From Pseudomonas sp. GM41(2012) (GTDB lineage: Bacteria > Pseudomonadota > Gammaproteobacteria > Pseudomonadales > Pseudomonadaceae), in assembly GCF_000282315.2 (NCBI RefSeq), contig NZ_AKJN02000008.1, positions 558,001-622,000 of the forward strand: a stretch of DNA of 64,000 nt. The letters run 5' to 3'. The notes beneath the pieces are model-generated. The model made no database searches. It was not told the origin of the DNA and saw only the letters and a list, made by a program, of their open reading frames with translations. A program made the position numbers and the translations under genes. Shown here in pieces: positions 25,409 through 34,539 of the stretch (its first letter is position 1; each line of letters begins with the position of its first letter).

Positions 25409-26695
25409 TCAGAAGCGGTAGGTCGCGCCAACACCGAAACCGTTCGCACTGTTTTCGTACTTGGCGTTGTAGGACTGGCCCAAAGCGTTAGCGCGGTTGA
25501 CAGTGACAGATTCTTCCTTGAGGTAAGAGTAAGCCACATCAATGGTCCAGTCGTCGGTTGGGTTGAAGCCCGCACCGACACTGAAGATGGTCCGGTCGCC
25601 GGTAGGAATGCGTGGCGAACGATCAGTGTTGTTGGTGGGCGACTGGTCAAAGGAGAGACCGGTACGCAGTACCCACTGCTTGTTCAGCTGGTAGGAAGTA
25701 CCCAGGGCGTAGGCCCAGGTGTCATGCCAGTTCTGGTCTTCCTTGATGGTACCAACGATTTGTGGGGCGAGGGCACCACCGCTAAGTGCGGTTACGCCTT
25801 CGTTGTTGACCGTGATGTCTTTCAGGCGGCTCCAGCGAGTCCAGGTAGCACCGGCATAGAGCTTCCAGGCATCATTTATATCTTGAGTCACGGAAAGGTC
25901 ATAGGACTCAGGTGTTTCGATCTTCAGCGAGGCATCGTAACGGTTGGATTTGAGCACCTGAGGTGGCACGCCAGCGCCGGCAGTCACATCGGTGTGGCCG
26001 TCGAGCTTGTAGTTCACTTTCGAGTGATAGGTCAGGCCCACGCGAGTGGTGTCGGTGGCTTGCACCAGGACGCCGGCGTTAAAGCCCAAGGCCGTATCGT
26101 CGCCCTTGATCTCCACATTGTTATCACCAGTCCGGGGGATAGGGAGAGCAATGTCCGATTCCAGGGTGCCGGAAATCCGGTTGATGGTAGGGCCAAAACC
26201 GATCGAAACTTTATCGTTGAAAGCGTAGCTGACGGTTGGCTGCAGAGTGATGACTTTGACTTCACTCTTGCTGCCGAAAGCGCGGCCCTGAAAGCCGTTT
26301 TCGTAGTCGGTGATCAGCCCGAACGGAGCGTAGACACCCAAACCAAAAGCCCATTCATCGTTGATTTTATTTGTATAGAAACCCATCGGCACTGAAGTGA
26401 ACGGAACCATATCGCCTTTGTTGGTTCCGCTTGAACGGCCGCTGGTATCGCTGATATCGCTCGAGGCGTCGATCGCTGCGATACCGCCAGTGATTTGTTG
26501 GCCTTTGAGGCGGGCCATACCGGCAGGGTTGCCAAAAACTGTACTTGCATCATCGGCAGATGAAGAGCGCCCCGCAAAACCTGTCCCCATCCCGCTGATG
26601 CTTTGTTCGTTAAGGGCAAAGCCACTGGCGAAGATCTGAGTGGATGCCAAGGTAACGGCGAGGCTAAGGGTGGTTTTGAGCATTACTTTTTTCAT
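25409..26695 (-). CDS. FadL/OmpP1 family outer-membrane long-chain fatty acid porin
   Basis: A 428-residue beta-barrel with a Sec signal (MKKVMLKTTLSLAVTLASTQ, cleaved near FASG). The mature N-terminus GFALNEQSISGMGTGFAG and the NPAGM motif form the plug hatch of FadL, and the chain ends in Phe (GVGATYRF), as outer-membrane proteins do. FadL proteins admit long-chain fatty acids or other hydrophobic compounds. By position next to the GPx gene and the B12/MFS block it corresponds to the P. aeruginosa FadL homologue linked to oxylipin export (ExFadLO); that equivalence is inferred from gene order only. Confidence 0.92.
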   Translation of the reverse strand: MKKVMLKTTLSLAVTLASTQIFASGFALNEQSISGMGTGFAGRSSSADDASTVFGNPAGMARLKGQQITGGIAAIDASSDISDTSGRSSGTNKGDMVPFTSVPMGFYTNKINDEWAFGLGVYAPFGLITDYENGFQGRAFGSKSEVKVITLQPTVSYAFNDKVSIGFGPTINRISGTLESDIALPIPRTGDNNVEIKGDDTALGFNAGVLVQATDTTRVGLTYHSKVNYKLDGHTDVTAGAGVPPQVLKSNRYDASLKIETPESYDLSVTQDINDAWKLYAGATWTRWSRLKDITVNNEGVTALSGGALAPQIVGTIKEDQNWHDTWAYALGTSYQLNKQWVLRTGLSFDQSPTNNTDRSPRIPTGDRTIFSVGAGFNPTDDWTIDVAYSYLKEESVTVNRANALGQSYNAKYENSANGFGVGATYRF

Positions 26696-26840
26696 TATTA
26701 GAACTCCTGGTGATCACCGGGGCGAAAATTACCAACATTTTCGTCCCAGCGCTATAGGCTGTATCGCTTGATTTAGAGCGGTTTTGTAGGACAATCCGAC
26801 CAAAATCGCAGCCGTTGCGCGATCTTGTGGAAACAGCAGA

Positions 26841-27323
26841 TCAGCAGGCGACCAGATTCAGCGGTGAAACACAGGTTTGCCAGGCGCAGGTGAAGTCTCT
26901 CAGGCGTCCTTGAGGCTGGAAGGTCTGGCGCCAGATGCGGGCCATTCCCAGTAGGTCGTCTGCTTCGGGGAGGGGGGTGTTCTGTTCTTCTACCAGCAGC
27001 CAGGCGATGGCTGTGGCGTAACGCAGGTTGACGGTCAATTCGAGGTGCGGACCACTCAGGAACGCATGTTGGCTGGCCAGGCCGCGAACCAGGCTTGCGC
27101 GTTCCGGGTCAAGCGCCAGGTAGTGGTCCCAAAGTGCTTGATGGCGGAGTTCGGCGATTCGGTACAGGCCGTGTCCACGGCGGTCATGCAGGGCAGTACC
27201 AAGGGCTGACTGGCTGGCGGCGACGCCCAGCAGCAGGGATTCGGCAGTTGCGCTATGGCACCCGAGGTAAATCAATGTCGGGCGGATCACATAACGGCAC
27301 AGTTCGCTGGCAGCGATACCCAT
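26841..27323 (-). CDS. Hypothetical protein (160 aa)
   Basis: Starts MGIAASELCRYVIRPTLIYL after a GAGG ribosome-binding site, so the frame looks used. No signal peptide and no recognised family; it appears alpha-helical with Leu/Ala/His-rich stretches (ESLLLGVAASQSALGTALHD, YRIAELRHQALWDHYLAL) and five cysteines, two close to the C-terminus. It lies downstream of nothing on its strand and 145 bp before FadL. I believe similar proteins occur across Pseudomonas, which supports it as a gene, but no role can be given. Confidence 0.75.
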   Translation of the reverse strand: MGIAASELCRYVIRPTLIYLGCHSATAESLLLGVAASQSALGTALHDRRGHGLYRIAELRHQALWDHYLALDPERASLVRGLASQHAFLSGPHLELTVNLRYATAIAWLLVEEQNTPLPEADDLLGMARIWRQTFQPQGRLRDFTCAWQTCVSPLNLVAC

Positions 27324-27546
27324 AAAGCCCTCGAAACATGAAATGGTCGGCGATACCTGAAGAGGCCTTGGCAGCGGGTGAATCGACTCAGGCTCGCCGG
27401 AAGCGGCTGAAGCCGCTTGAGTTGAAGTGTAGTGTCATATTCGCGCCGTAAAGGTCTGTTTTTAAAATATTTCCGGCTGCGAGTTATAACCGTTATATCG
27501 GTTTGTGCTTAGGCGGCAGCGGCGAAAAGAGAAATATCGGGCAATA

Positions 27547-27575
27547 AAAAGCCCCGCTTTTTGAGCGAGGCTTTT
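27547..27575 (-). terminator. Intrinsic terminator of the 76-codon gene
   Basis: On the minus strand AAAAGCC(T)CGCT and AGCG(G)GGCTTTTT form a stem with one internal mismatch and loop CAAAA, ending in a T run, 25 bp after the stop of the 76-codon gene at 27600. Confidence 0.85.
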
Positions 27576-27599
27576 GAGGTTTTCAGTCTTTCTGGCGTA

Positions 27600-27830
27600 T
27601 CAGGCAACCAGTGCCTGACGGGTACGCTCGATCACGGCCTGCAGCGGCTCGGCGCTGGAGTATTGATCGGGGTACAGGCGTTCGCTGTGACGAGCGATGC
27701 CGTGTTCGTTGACCAGAGTGAAGCTGAAGCAGCCTTTGCGAGCGGCCATGATCAGGCAGTTCATTGGTGCAAAAGCGTTGGTTAGGGTGCGAATGGCATC
27801 CTGGGTGTGGATTTGAGTAGACATAGTCAT
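27600..27830 (-). CDS. Hypothetical protein (76 aa)
   Basis: A 76-residue frame beginning MTMSTQIHTQDAIRTLT, with AGGA seven bases before the ATG at 27830 (an internal ATG at 27824 is also possible) and its own terminator downstream. The body (NCLIMAARKGCFSFTLVNEHG, QAVIERTRQALVA) looks like a compact alpha/beta protein with two cysteines. No family recognised. It is preceded by a long, highly structured non-coding stretch, suggesting post-transcriptional control. Good expression signals make it a likely real gene. Confidence 0.78.
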   Translation of the reverse strand: MTMSTQIHTQDAIRTLTNAFAPMNCLIMAARKGCFSFTLVNEHGIARHSERLYPDQYSSAEPLQAVIERTRQALVA

Positions 27831-28822
27831 TGGGTGTTCCTACAAGCGACACGGATAAGAACCGTGCAAAGTTAAAACGTTCCAGTGACGACGACCACCA
27901 TTGGTCGAACGAAGAACCCGACTGGAACAAAGCAGCCAGTTTGAAGCGCTGATAAATTGGCGCGCTTGGGCTGGCAGGTAGGTACTTAGGAGGGCAGGCA
28001 ACACATCAAGGGCAAAGGTTCTGGGCCCAGGGTGAAGATCCTGATCAATTTGCAGGTTGGTTCGGTCAGAGTAAGTGAGCTTCGCAACACCCTTTGCTTT
28101 CGATTCAAAGGCTGTGTTGACGCAAGGTTTACCTGGAAACCATCGAGGTGGTCGATCCCGCTTTGTCGGTGGAGGCTTCCTTTGGGAAGGCTGACCGGGG
28201 GGATTTGTTCGACCAGAATTGACTTTCAGCTTGGTACTAACGCCGCGGATACTAACGGATTGAATTGCTGAAGGGAAGTGTGTTAGCAAAATAGTTCTGA
28301 GAACGCCCTCATTCAACGTCCGGATTGGCGCCCGGAAACAGCCATGACCCGCAGACTTGCCCTGTAATAGCACAAATTCCGACCATTGGTAGTTACGGCT
28401 CATCGGGCCAGGACCAGCCTGGATCACGGGTTTGCCAAGGTTTATCCCCAGGTGCAGGCAAAAAATGCGCCGAAAAAGCGCATCGATATAACTGCCTCGA
28501 AGGGACTTGTGCACATAAGTGACGGTGGGCGTCACGCCGCTGTCATCTCCCCTTCAAATGCAGTGGGTGCCTGTAACCAAAATTTAAGTCAATGAAAAAC
28601 ATCGCTTTTTTTTACTGGTGAAAAAATCGTCAGTTTGACTGCGGGCCCCATTCCATACGGCTTTGCGAGAGTTCAAGGGCGGTTGTCCACTGAGTTATCC
28701 ACAGCTTCTGTGGATTGTCCCGAGCGCTTGCTCTAGGACGGGCGTGCCGGGTTTTTTTAGACTTTACCTGTAAGAAAAAAAGAGTAGAGTGGCGCGCCTT
28801 CCGATCTGCCCCACAGTGCTTT
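27831..28822. other. About 1 kb with no convincing gene; structured RNA potential
   Basis: I see no supported coding region. On the minus strand, directly upstream of the 76-codon gene, there is a nested hairpin (TTCCAGT 27880-27886 with ACTGGAA 27921-27927, enclosing CGACCA 27892-27897 with TGGTCG 27902-27907) and a second hairpin CACGG/CCGTG (27850-27866) next to the ribosome-binding site. Further up is a stem with T run (28459-28483). Near 28695 lies a DnaA-box-like palindrome. Base composition is more AT-rich than the genes around it. Confidence 0.6.
28459..28483 (-). terminator. Possible minus-strand terminator of an unassigned transcript
   Basis: Read on the minus strand, ATGCGC (28483-28478) and GCGCAT (28470-28465) form a 6-bp stem with loop TTTTTCG, followed directly by TTTTT. 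No coding gene lies upstream on that strand, so it would end a small RNA or attenuate the leader of the 76-codon gene. Confidence 0.45.
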
Positions 28823-29146
28823 ATGAAGTTTCGCTCAGTATCAGTCTCTGCAACCTCCACACCTCCCGGCATTACCCCGCCCAAGCGCTTTTCGATGCGG
28901 GTGGCCGAGTGGCTGCTGGACAGCCCGCGGCTGGGCGAAAACCCCAACGTCAAACACTTCGCCGGACGGTTGCTCAAGCAGCCAGCCCGTGAAGGGGTCG
29001 TGGCCGCGCAAAGCCGTCTCGGTCAACTGATGTGCCGTGAATGCGGGAATGCCCGGGATCGTCGTATCGGTCAGGACCTTCTGCGTTCGGCCGCGCGGGC
29101 AGGGGATCGGCGCGCCCAGCAAGAACTGGGTCTGATCGAAGACTGA
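28823..29146 (+). CDS. Small protein with Sel1-like C-terminal repeat (107 aa)
   Basis: Starting MKFRSVSVSATSTPPG at 28823; a GTG 36 codons upstream would add an unlikely basic extension. The C-terminal half (VAAQSRLGQLMCREC..., IGQDLLRSAARAGDRRAQQELG) has the AxxGDxxAQxxLG signature of a Sel1/TPR-like repeat, with one clear and one weaker copy. Such repeats mediate protein contacts. The ATG has no strong Shine-Dalgarno. It lies 61 bp before rmuC on the same strand and may be co-transcribed. Confidence 0.7.
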   Translation: MKFRSVSVSATSTPPGITPPKRFSMRVAEWLLDSPRLGENPNVKHFAGRLLKQPAREGVVAAQSRLGQLMCRECGNARDRRIGQDLLRSAARAGDRRAQQELGLIED

Positions 29147-29207
29147 GCTGTCCAAGACCTGACGCCTTGGTTAACCTTCAAGCTTTATTTCATTGGCAGG
29201 AGTGGCT

Positions 29208-30686
29208 ATGGCTATGGACTTGACCAGCGCATTGCTCGGTCTGGCGGGCGCTGCGCTGCCGTTACTGGTACTGGCCTGGCAACTTCAGCGGCGAGCGAGC
29301 ACCACGCAGTCAGAGGTTGCACTGCTGGAAGAACGTCTGGCCATGGCCCATCTGGCTCAGGATGGATTGAACGCGCAACTCGAAGCCTGTCGCGATGAAA
29401 TCGGTGATCTGGGCCAGGCCAACGCCGCCAAACAGGCAGACCTGGCCGCCGTACGCCGTGAAGTCGAACTGCTGCAGATCGAACGTGACGACGCACGCGA
29501 CGCCGCCCACGCCTGGAATCTGGAACGCGCCGGCAAAGAGGCTGAGTTGCGTCGTCTGGACGCCCAGGCCGCTTCGCTCAACGCCGAGCTGCGTGAGCAG
29601 CAGGAAAGCCATCAGCAACGCCTTAACGACCTGCAGGGCTCGCGAGACGAGCTGCGAGCGCAGTTCGCCGAGCTGGCCGGCAAGATCTTCGACGAGCGCG
29701 AGCAGCGTTTTGCCGAAACCAGTCAACAACGCCTCGGTCAGTTGCTCGATCCATTGAAGGAACGCATCCAGTCCTTCGAAAAACGCGTCGAAGAAAGTTA
29801 TCAGGCAGAAGCCCGCGAACGTTTTTCCCTGGCCAAGGAACTGGAGCGGCTGCAACAGCTGAACCTGCGCCTGAGCGACGAAGCCACCAACCTGACCCGC
29901 GCCTTGAAAGGGCAGAAAACCCAAGGCAACTGGGGCGAGTTGATTCTTGAGCGGGTGCTTGAACACGCGGGCCTGGAGAAGGGGCGCGAGTACCAGACCC
30001 AGGTCAACCTCAAGGGGCCGGACGGTGAGCGTTTCCAGCCGGACGTGATCATTTATCTGCCGGGCGACAAACAGGTGGTGGTCGACTCCAAGGTCAGCCT
30101 CACGGCCTATCAGCAATACGTCGCGGCCGAAGACGATGCCATCGGCCAGATCGCCATCAAGCAGCACGTGCTGTCCTTGCGCACTCACGTCAAAGGGCTG
30201 GCCGGCAAGGATTACAAGCGTCTCGACGGTTTGCACAGCCTGGATTTCGTCCTGCTCTTCGTACCGATTGAAGCGGCGTTTTCCGCCGCATTGCAGGCTG
30301 AGCCGACGCTGTTTCAGGAGGCCTTCGATCGCAACATCGTGATCGTCAGTCCGACCACTTTGCTGGCGACCCTGCGCGTCATCGACAGCCTGTGGAAGCA
30401 GGAGCGCCAGAGCCAAAACGCCCGGGAAATCGCCGAGCGGGCCGGGTGGCTGTACGACAAGTTTGTGTTGTTCATCCAGGATCTGGATGAAGTCGGCAAT
30501 CGCCTACAACAATTGGACAAAGCCTACAGCTCTGCGCGCAACAAGCTGACGGAAGGCCGCGGCAATCTGGTCAGCCGCGCCGAGCAGCTCAAGTTGCTTG
30601 GCGCGCGGGCGAGCAAGAGCCTGCCGGCAGACTTGCTGGAACGGGCGATGACCGATGTGGATGGTTTGGCCGAGTTGCCGGAGTAG
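29208..30686 (+). CDS. rmuC: DNA recombination protein RmuC homologue
   Basis: A 492-residue protein: one N-terminal membrane helix (SALLGLAGAALPLLVLAWQL), a long coiled coil (about residues 25-210, rich in Glu/Gln/Arg), then the RmuC nuclease-like domain with GNWGELILERVLEHAGL, FQPDVIIYLPG, VDSKVSLTAY and FVPIEAAF. RmuC limits inversion of short inverted repeats and has a role in DNA maintenance and phage defence in some bacteria. The ATG at 29208, six bases after CAGGAG, is preferred to the TTG at 29193. A REP doublet follows. Confidence 0.92.
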   Translation: MAMDLTSALLGLAGAALPLLVLAWQLQRRASTTQSEVALLEERLAMAHLAQDGLNAQLEACRDEIGDLGQANAAKQADLAAVRREVELLQIERDDARDAAHAWNLERAGKEAELRRLDAQAASLNAELREQQESHQQRLNDLQGSRDELRAQFAELAGKIFDEREQRFAETSQQRLGQLLDPLKERIQSFEKRVEESYQAEARERFSLAKELERLQQLNLRLSDEATNLTRALKGQKTQGNWGELILERVLEHAGLEKGREYQTQVNLKGPDGERFQPDVIIYLPGDKQVVVDSKVSLTAYQQYVAAEDDAIGQIAIKQHVLSLRTHVKGLAGKDYKRLDGLHSLDFVLLFVPIEAAFSAALQAEPTLFQEAFDRNIVIVSPTTLLATLRVIDSLWKQERQSQNAREIAERAGWLYDKFVLFIQDLDEVGNRLQQLDKAYSSARNKLTEGRGNLVSRAEQLKLLGARASKSLPADLLERAMTDVDGLAELPE

Positions 30687-30695
30687 CCAAAAAGG

Positions 30696-30780
30696 CATCG
30701 CGAGCAGGCTCGCTCCCACATTTTTGACCGAGTTATCCGGACGAACACGGTCAAATGTGGGAGCGAGCCTGCTCGCGATG
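30696..30780. repeat. REP doublet after rmuC
   Basis: Perfect 26-bp arms (CATCGCGAGCAGGCTCGCTC... at 30696-30721; complement at 30755-30780), plus an inner TTGACCG/CGGTCAA pair, giving a stem of 33 bp with one interruption. It sits between the convergent rmuC and histidine kinase genes. Confidence 0.92.
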
Positions 30781-30818
30781 GCGGCAGTGGCTCCACCACA
30801 AGACTCAAAGCTGTCGCG

Positions 30819-33800
30819 CTACAACGGCAAATGCCGACTCAACAACGCCCGCAACGCCGCCGGTTTCACCGGTTTAGCCAAATAATCCAGCCCCGCCGCA
30901 TGCACCTGTGCCACCGTCTCCGGTCGCCCATCGGCGCTGATCACTACCCCTGGCACTGGCTCACCCAATCGGGTTCGCAGCCATGCCATCAGTTCGGTCC
31001 CGGTCTCGCCATCGTCCAGGTGGTAATCCACTAAGGCCAATTGAGGTCGCATCCCGTCGCTGAGCAGCGCCGCGCATTCATCGCGGTTGCGTGCGGTCCA
31101 GACCTGACAACCCCAGCGCGTGAGCAAACTGTTCATGCCGATCAGGATGCTGTCTTCGTTGTCGATGCACAGCACCTGCGAGCCGCTCAGCAATTTGCCA
31201 TTGAGTTCGGCGACCTTAGTCGGGATCGCGGTTTGCGCCCGAGCCAACGGCACACTGACACTGAACACGCTACCGCGCCCCGGCCAGGAGCGTACGCGCA
31301 AGGTATGACCGAGCACGCGGCACAACCCGTCGGCGATCGCCAGGCCCAGCCCCAGGCCTTTTTCAGCGCGCGTCTGGTGGCTGTCGAGGCGTTTGAACTC
31401 TTCGAAAATGACCTGCTGTTTATCCACAGGAATGCCCGGACCACGGTCCCAGACTTCCAGGCACAGCTCGCCCTTGCGTCGGCGAACCCCCAGCAGCACC
31501 GGGCCTTTGGCGTAGCGGAAGGCATTGGTCAGGAAGTTCTGCAGGATTCGCCGCAACAGTTTGATGTCGCTGTCGACGCGCAACGTACTGCCCCTGACGC
31601 GGAATTTCAGCCCCTGGTCGCGGGCCAGCGCCTTGAACTCGGCACCGAGGACATCGAACATCTCATTGAGCACGAACGGTTTGGGATCAGGGTTGATCTT
31701 GCCGTTTTCCAGACGGGAAATGTCTAGCAGGTCGCTGATCAAGTCCTCGGCCGAGCGCAGTGAAGTGTCCAGATGATGGACCAGTTTCTGCGCCTCACCG
31801 GAGAGGCCATCGTCCTGGTGGGAAAGGGCGGCCGAGAACAGTCGCGCCGCGTTCAACGGTTGCATCAAGTCGTGGCTGACCGCCGCCAGGAAGCGGGTTT
31901 TAGACTGGTTGGCCGACTCCGCGGTGCCCTTGGCTTCGGTCAGGGCGAGGTTGAGTTGCGACAGTTCGTGGGTCCGCTCGGTGACCCGTCGCTCCAGGCC
32001 CTCGTTGGCTTCGGTCAGCGCTTGCTCCGCCTCGCGGAACGCGGTGATGTCGGTGAAACTCATGACAAAACCGCCGCCTGGCATCGGGTTGCCGATCAGC
32101 TCGATCACACGGCCATTGGGGAAAAGTCTTTCAGAAGTATGGGCGCGGCCCTGACGCATCCAGTGCAAGCGCCGTGCGACGTGCACTTCGGCTTCGCCGG
32201 GACCGCACAGGCCGCGCTCGGCGTTGTAGCGAATGATGTCGGCAATCGGCCGGCCAAGCCTGATCAGTCCATCCGGGTAGTTGAACAGCTCCAGATAGCG
32301 CCGGTTCCAGGCCACCAGTTTCAGCGACTGGTCGACCACACTGATGCCTTGGGTGATGTTCTCGATCGCGCCTTGCAGCAGCGCGCGGTTGAATTGCAGC
32401 ACTTCCGAGGCTTCGTCGGCGATTCGGACGACGTCCTCGAGTTGCATTTCCCTACCTTCGATGGCGGCTTTTACCACCGCCCGGGTCGAAGAAGCGCCGA
32501 GTACACCGGCCAGCAAGCGTTCGGTATGGGCGATCCATTCCCCGTCGGCGTTCTGGTTCGGGTTGAAGCCTTTGCCCTGACGGTAGGCGAAGCGGATAAA
32601 ACTCTGACGGGCGCGTTCTTCGCCGACGAAGCGTGCGGCCAGCTGCAACAAATCGTCGATCTGCACCGACAGCATCGAACGGGCGCTGGGGCGGGCGCTG
32701 ATTTCCTGACCGATGAAGCGACCCGCCTGCCAATGTTCCGAAACCCTCGTGCGCGACAGCACCGACACCCAGGCGAACAGCGTGAAGTTGCCCGCAAGAG
32801 ACAGCACCACGCCTTGGGTCAGCGGGGTAATCGGCAGGTGCAACGGGTTGCTGTGTAACCAGGCCAGGCCGGGGAAACTGCTCAGCGACAAGCCGAGGCT
32901 GTTGGCGGCAATCGGCAGGATCAAGGTGTAGAACCACAGGAACGTCCCGGCGGCGAGACCAGCGAACACACCGCGACGATTGGCCTGTTTCCAGTACAGC
33001 GCGCCGAGCATGGCCGGGGCCAGTTGGGTCACGGCGGCGAAGGCGATCTGGCCGATGGTCGCCAGGCTCGCCGTCGAGCCGAGCAGGCGATAACTGACGT
33101 AGGCCAGCAGCAGAATCACCACAATGCTCACTCGGCGCACCGAGAGCATCCACTGGCGGAACACTTCAAACGGCCGCTCGGCGTTGTTGCGCCGCAGCAA
33201 CCATGGCAACAGCATGTCGTTGGAGACCATGGTCGACAACGCCACGCTGGCGACAATCACCATGCCGGTCGCCGCCGAGGCGCCACCGATAAACGCCAGC
33301 ATTGCCAGGGCAGGATGGGCTTGAGCCAACGGCAGGCTGATGACAAAAGAGTCCGGCAGCACCGAGCTCGGCAACAGCATCTGACCGGCGAGGGCGATGG
33401 GCACGACGAACAGCGCTGCCAGCGCCAGATAGGCTGGAAACACCCATTTGGCCAGGCGCAGATCCTGAGGGTCGATGTTTTCCACCACGGTCACGTGGAA
33501 CTGCCGCGGCAGGCAGATGATTGCCATCATCGCCACGCCGGTCTGCACCACCATCGACGGCCAGTTGATGGTTTCCTTCCAATACTCTTCGAGGCGCGGG
33601 GCGAGCATGGCCTGGTCGAACAGGTCGTCGAAACCGTCGTACAGGCCGTAAGTCACGAACGCGCCGACCGCGAGAAAGGCAAACAACTTGACCAGAGATT
33701 CGAACGCAATCGCCAGCACCATGCCGCGGTGGTGCTCCGTGGCGTCGAGGTTGCGGGTGCCGAAGACGATGGTGAACAGCGCCAGCACCAGCGACACGAT

Positions 33801-34289
33801 CAACGCCGTGTCTTGGGCGCGAGTGCCCATGGCGTCGGCACCGGCGCCGATCAGCAAGTTCACCCCGAGCACGATGCCCTTGAGTTGCAGCGCGATGTAG
33901 GGCAACACGCCGACCAGGCAGATCAGCGCCACCACCACGGCCAGCGACTGGGATTTGCCATAACGCGCGGCGATGAAGTCGGCAATGGAGGTGATGTTCT
34001 CCTGTTTGCTGATCATCACCATTTTTTGCAGGACCCACGGCGCGCACACCAGCAACAGGATCGGCCCGAGGTAGATCGGCAGGAAAGACCAGAGTTGTTC
34101 GGCGGCCTGGCCCACGGCGCCAAAGAAGGTCCAGCTGGTGCAATAGACGGCCAGCGACAGGCTGTACACCCAGGCGCGCACTCGCGGCGGCAACGGTGTG
34201 CTGCGACGGTCGCCGTAGAAGGCGATGGCGAACATGATGGCCATATAGGCCAGGGCGACGGCGGCGATCAGCCCGCTGGACAGCGACAT
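30819..34289 (-). CDS. crbS: SLC5-type hybrid sensor histidine kinase (CrbS/MxtR type)
   Basis: A 1156-residue sensor. Residues about 1-500 form a sodium/solute symporter-like (SSSF) membrane domain with about 13 helices. A STAC-like linker and a PAS domain (about 650-760) follow, then a HisKA/HATPase kinase with H806 in AAVSHDLMQPL and ATP-site blocks NFLTNAFRYA and GLGLGLAIADGL, and a receiver domain with D1088 in LALVDYHLDD. The receiver separates it from CbrA. This layout matches CrbS (MxtR of P. fluorescens), which controls acetate use through an unlinked LuxR-type regulator; no such partner lies here. The start at 34289 (after GGAG) is preferred over 34304. Confidence 0.88.
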   Translation of the reverse strand: MSLSSGLIAAVALAYMAIMFAIAFYGDRRSTPLPPRVRAWVYSLSLAVYCTSWTFFGAVGQAAEQLWSFLPIYLGPILLLVCAPWVLQKMVMISKQENITSIADFIAARYGKSQSLAVVVALICLVGVLPYIALQLKGIVLGVNLLIGAGADAMGTRAQDTALIVSLVLALFTIVFGTRNLDATEHHRGMVLAIAFESLVKLFAFLAVGAFVTYGLYDGFDDLFDQAMLAPRLEEYWKETINWPSMVVQTGVAMMAIICLPRQFHVTVVENIDPQDLRLAKWVFPAYLALAALFVVPIALAGQMLLPSSVLPDSFVISLPLAQAHPALAMLAFIGGASAATGMVIVASVALSTMVSNDMLLPWLLRRNNAERPFEVFRQWMLSVRRVSIVVILLLAYVSYRLLGSTASLATIGQIAFAAVTQLAPAMLGALYWKQANRRGVFAGLAAGTFLWFYTLILPIAANSLGLSLSSFPGLAWLHSNPLHLPITPLTQGVVLSLAGNFTLFAWVSVLSRTRVSEHWQAGRFIGQEISARPSARSMLSVQIDDLLQLAARFVGEERARQSFIRFAYRQGKGFNPNQNADGEWIAHTERLLAGVLGASSTRAVVKAAIEGREMQLEDVVRIADEASEVLQFNRALLQGAIENITQGISVVDQSLKLVAWNRRYLELFNYPDGLIRLGRPIADIIRYNAERGLCGPGEAEVHVARRLHWMRQGRAHTSERLFPNGRVIELIGNPMPGGGFVMSFTDITAFREAEQALTEANEGLERRVTERTHELSQLNLALTEAKGTAESANQSKTRFLAAVSHDLMQPLNAARLFSAALSHQDDGLSGEAQKLVHHLDTSLRSAEDLISDLLDISRLENGKINPDPKPFVLNEMFDVLGAEFKALARDQGLKFRVRGSTLRVDSDIKLLRRILQNFLTNAFRYAKGPVLLGVRRRKGELCLEVWDRGPGIPVDKQQVIFEEFKRLDSHQTRAEKGLGLGLAIADGLCRVLGHTLRVRSWPGRGSVFSVSVPLARAQTAIPTKVAELNGKLLSGSQVLCIDNEDSILIGMNSLLTRWGCQVWTARNRDECAALLSDGMRPQLALVDYHLDDGETGTELMAWLRTRLGEPVPGVVISADGRPETVAQVHAAGLDYLAKPVKPAALRALLSRHLPL

Positions 34290-34438
34290 GGGAACTCCAG
34301 ACAAAAGACACCCGGGACTCCCGCCCGGACAGACAGTCTCGCACGATGGCAGGGGTTAGTCAGTGTCGACCAAGGTCGCGGCGTGGCGGGGTGTCGCAGG
34401 GTGCGTGTCAGTGGGATCTTTAGTGTTTGGGCAGGCCT

Positions 34439-34533
34439 CATCGCGAGCAGGCTCGCTCCCACATTGGATCTATGTTGGGCACAAATTACGCGTCCACTGA
34501 AGATCAACGGTGGGAGCGAGCCTGCTCGCGATG
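34439..34533. repeat. REP doublet between crbS and tetR
   Basis: Perfect 23-bp arms (CATCGCGAGCAGGCTCGCTC... at 34439-34461; complement at 34511-34533) of the GTGGGAGCG family around 49 bp. It lies just after the tetR stop and upstream of crbS. Confidence 0.92.
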
Positions 34534-34539
34534 GCGGTA

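Noticed and set aside
27840..28535. 231-codon minus-strand frame in the non-coding kilobase
   Set aside because: Product has no recognisable domain, an erratic composition (Arg/Pro/Ser-rich), a weak GTG start, and the region shows RNA stems. Treated as leader/non-coding DNA.
31417..31427. TTATCCACA DnaA box inside crbS
   Set aside because: Isolated within a coding region and explained by the protein sequence.
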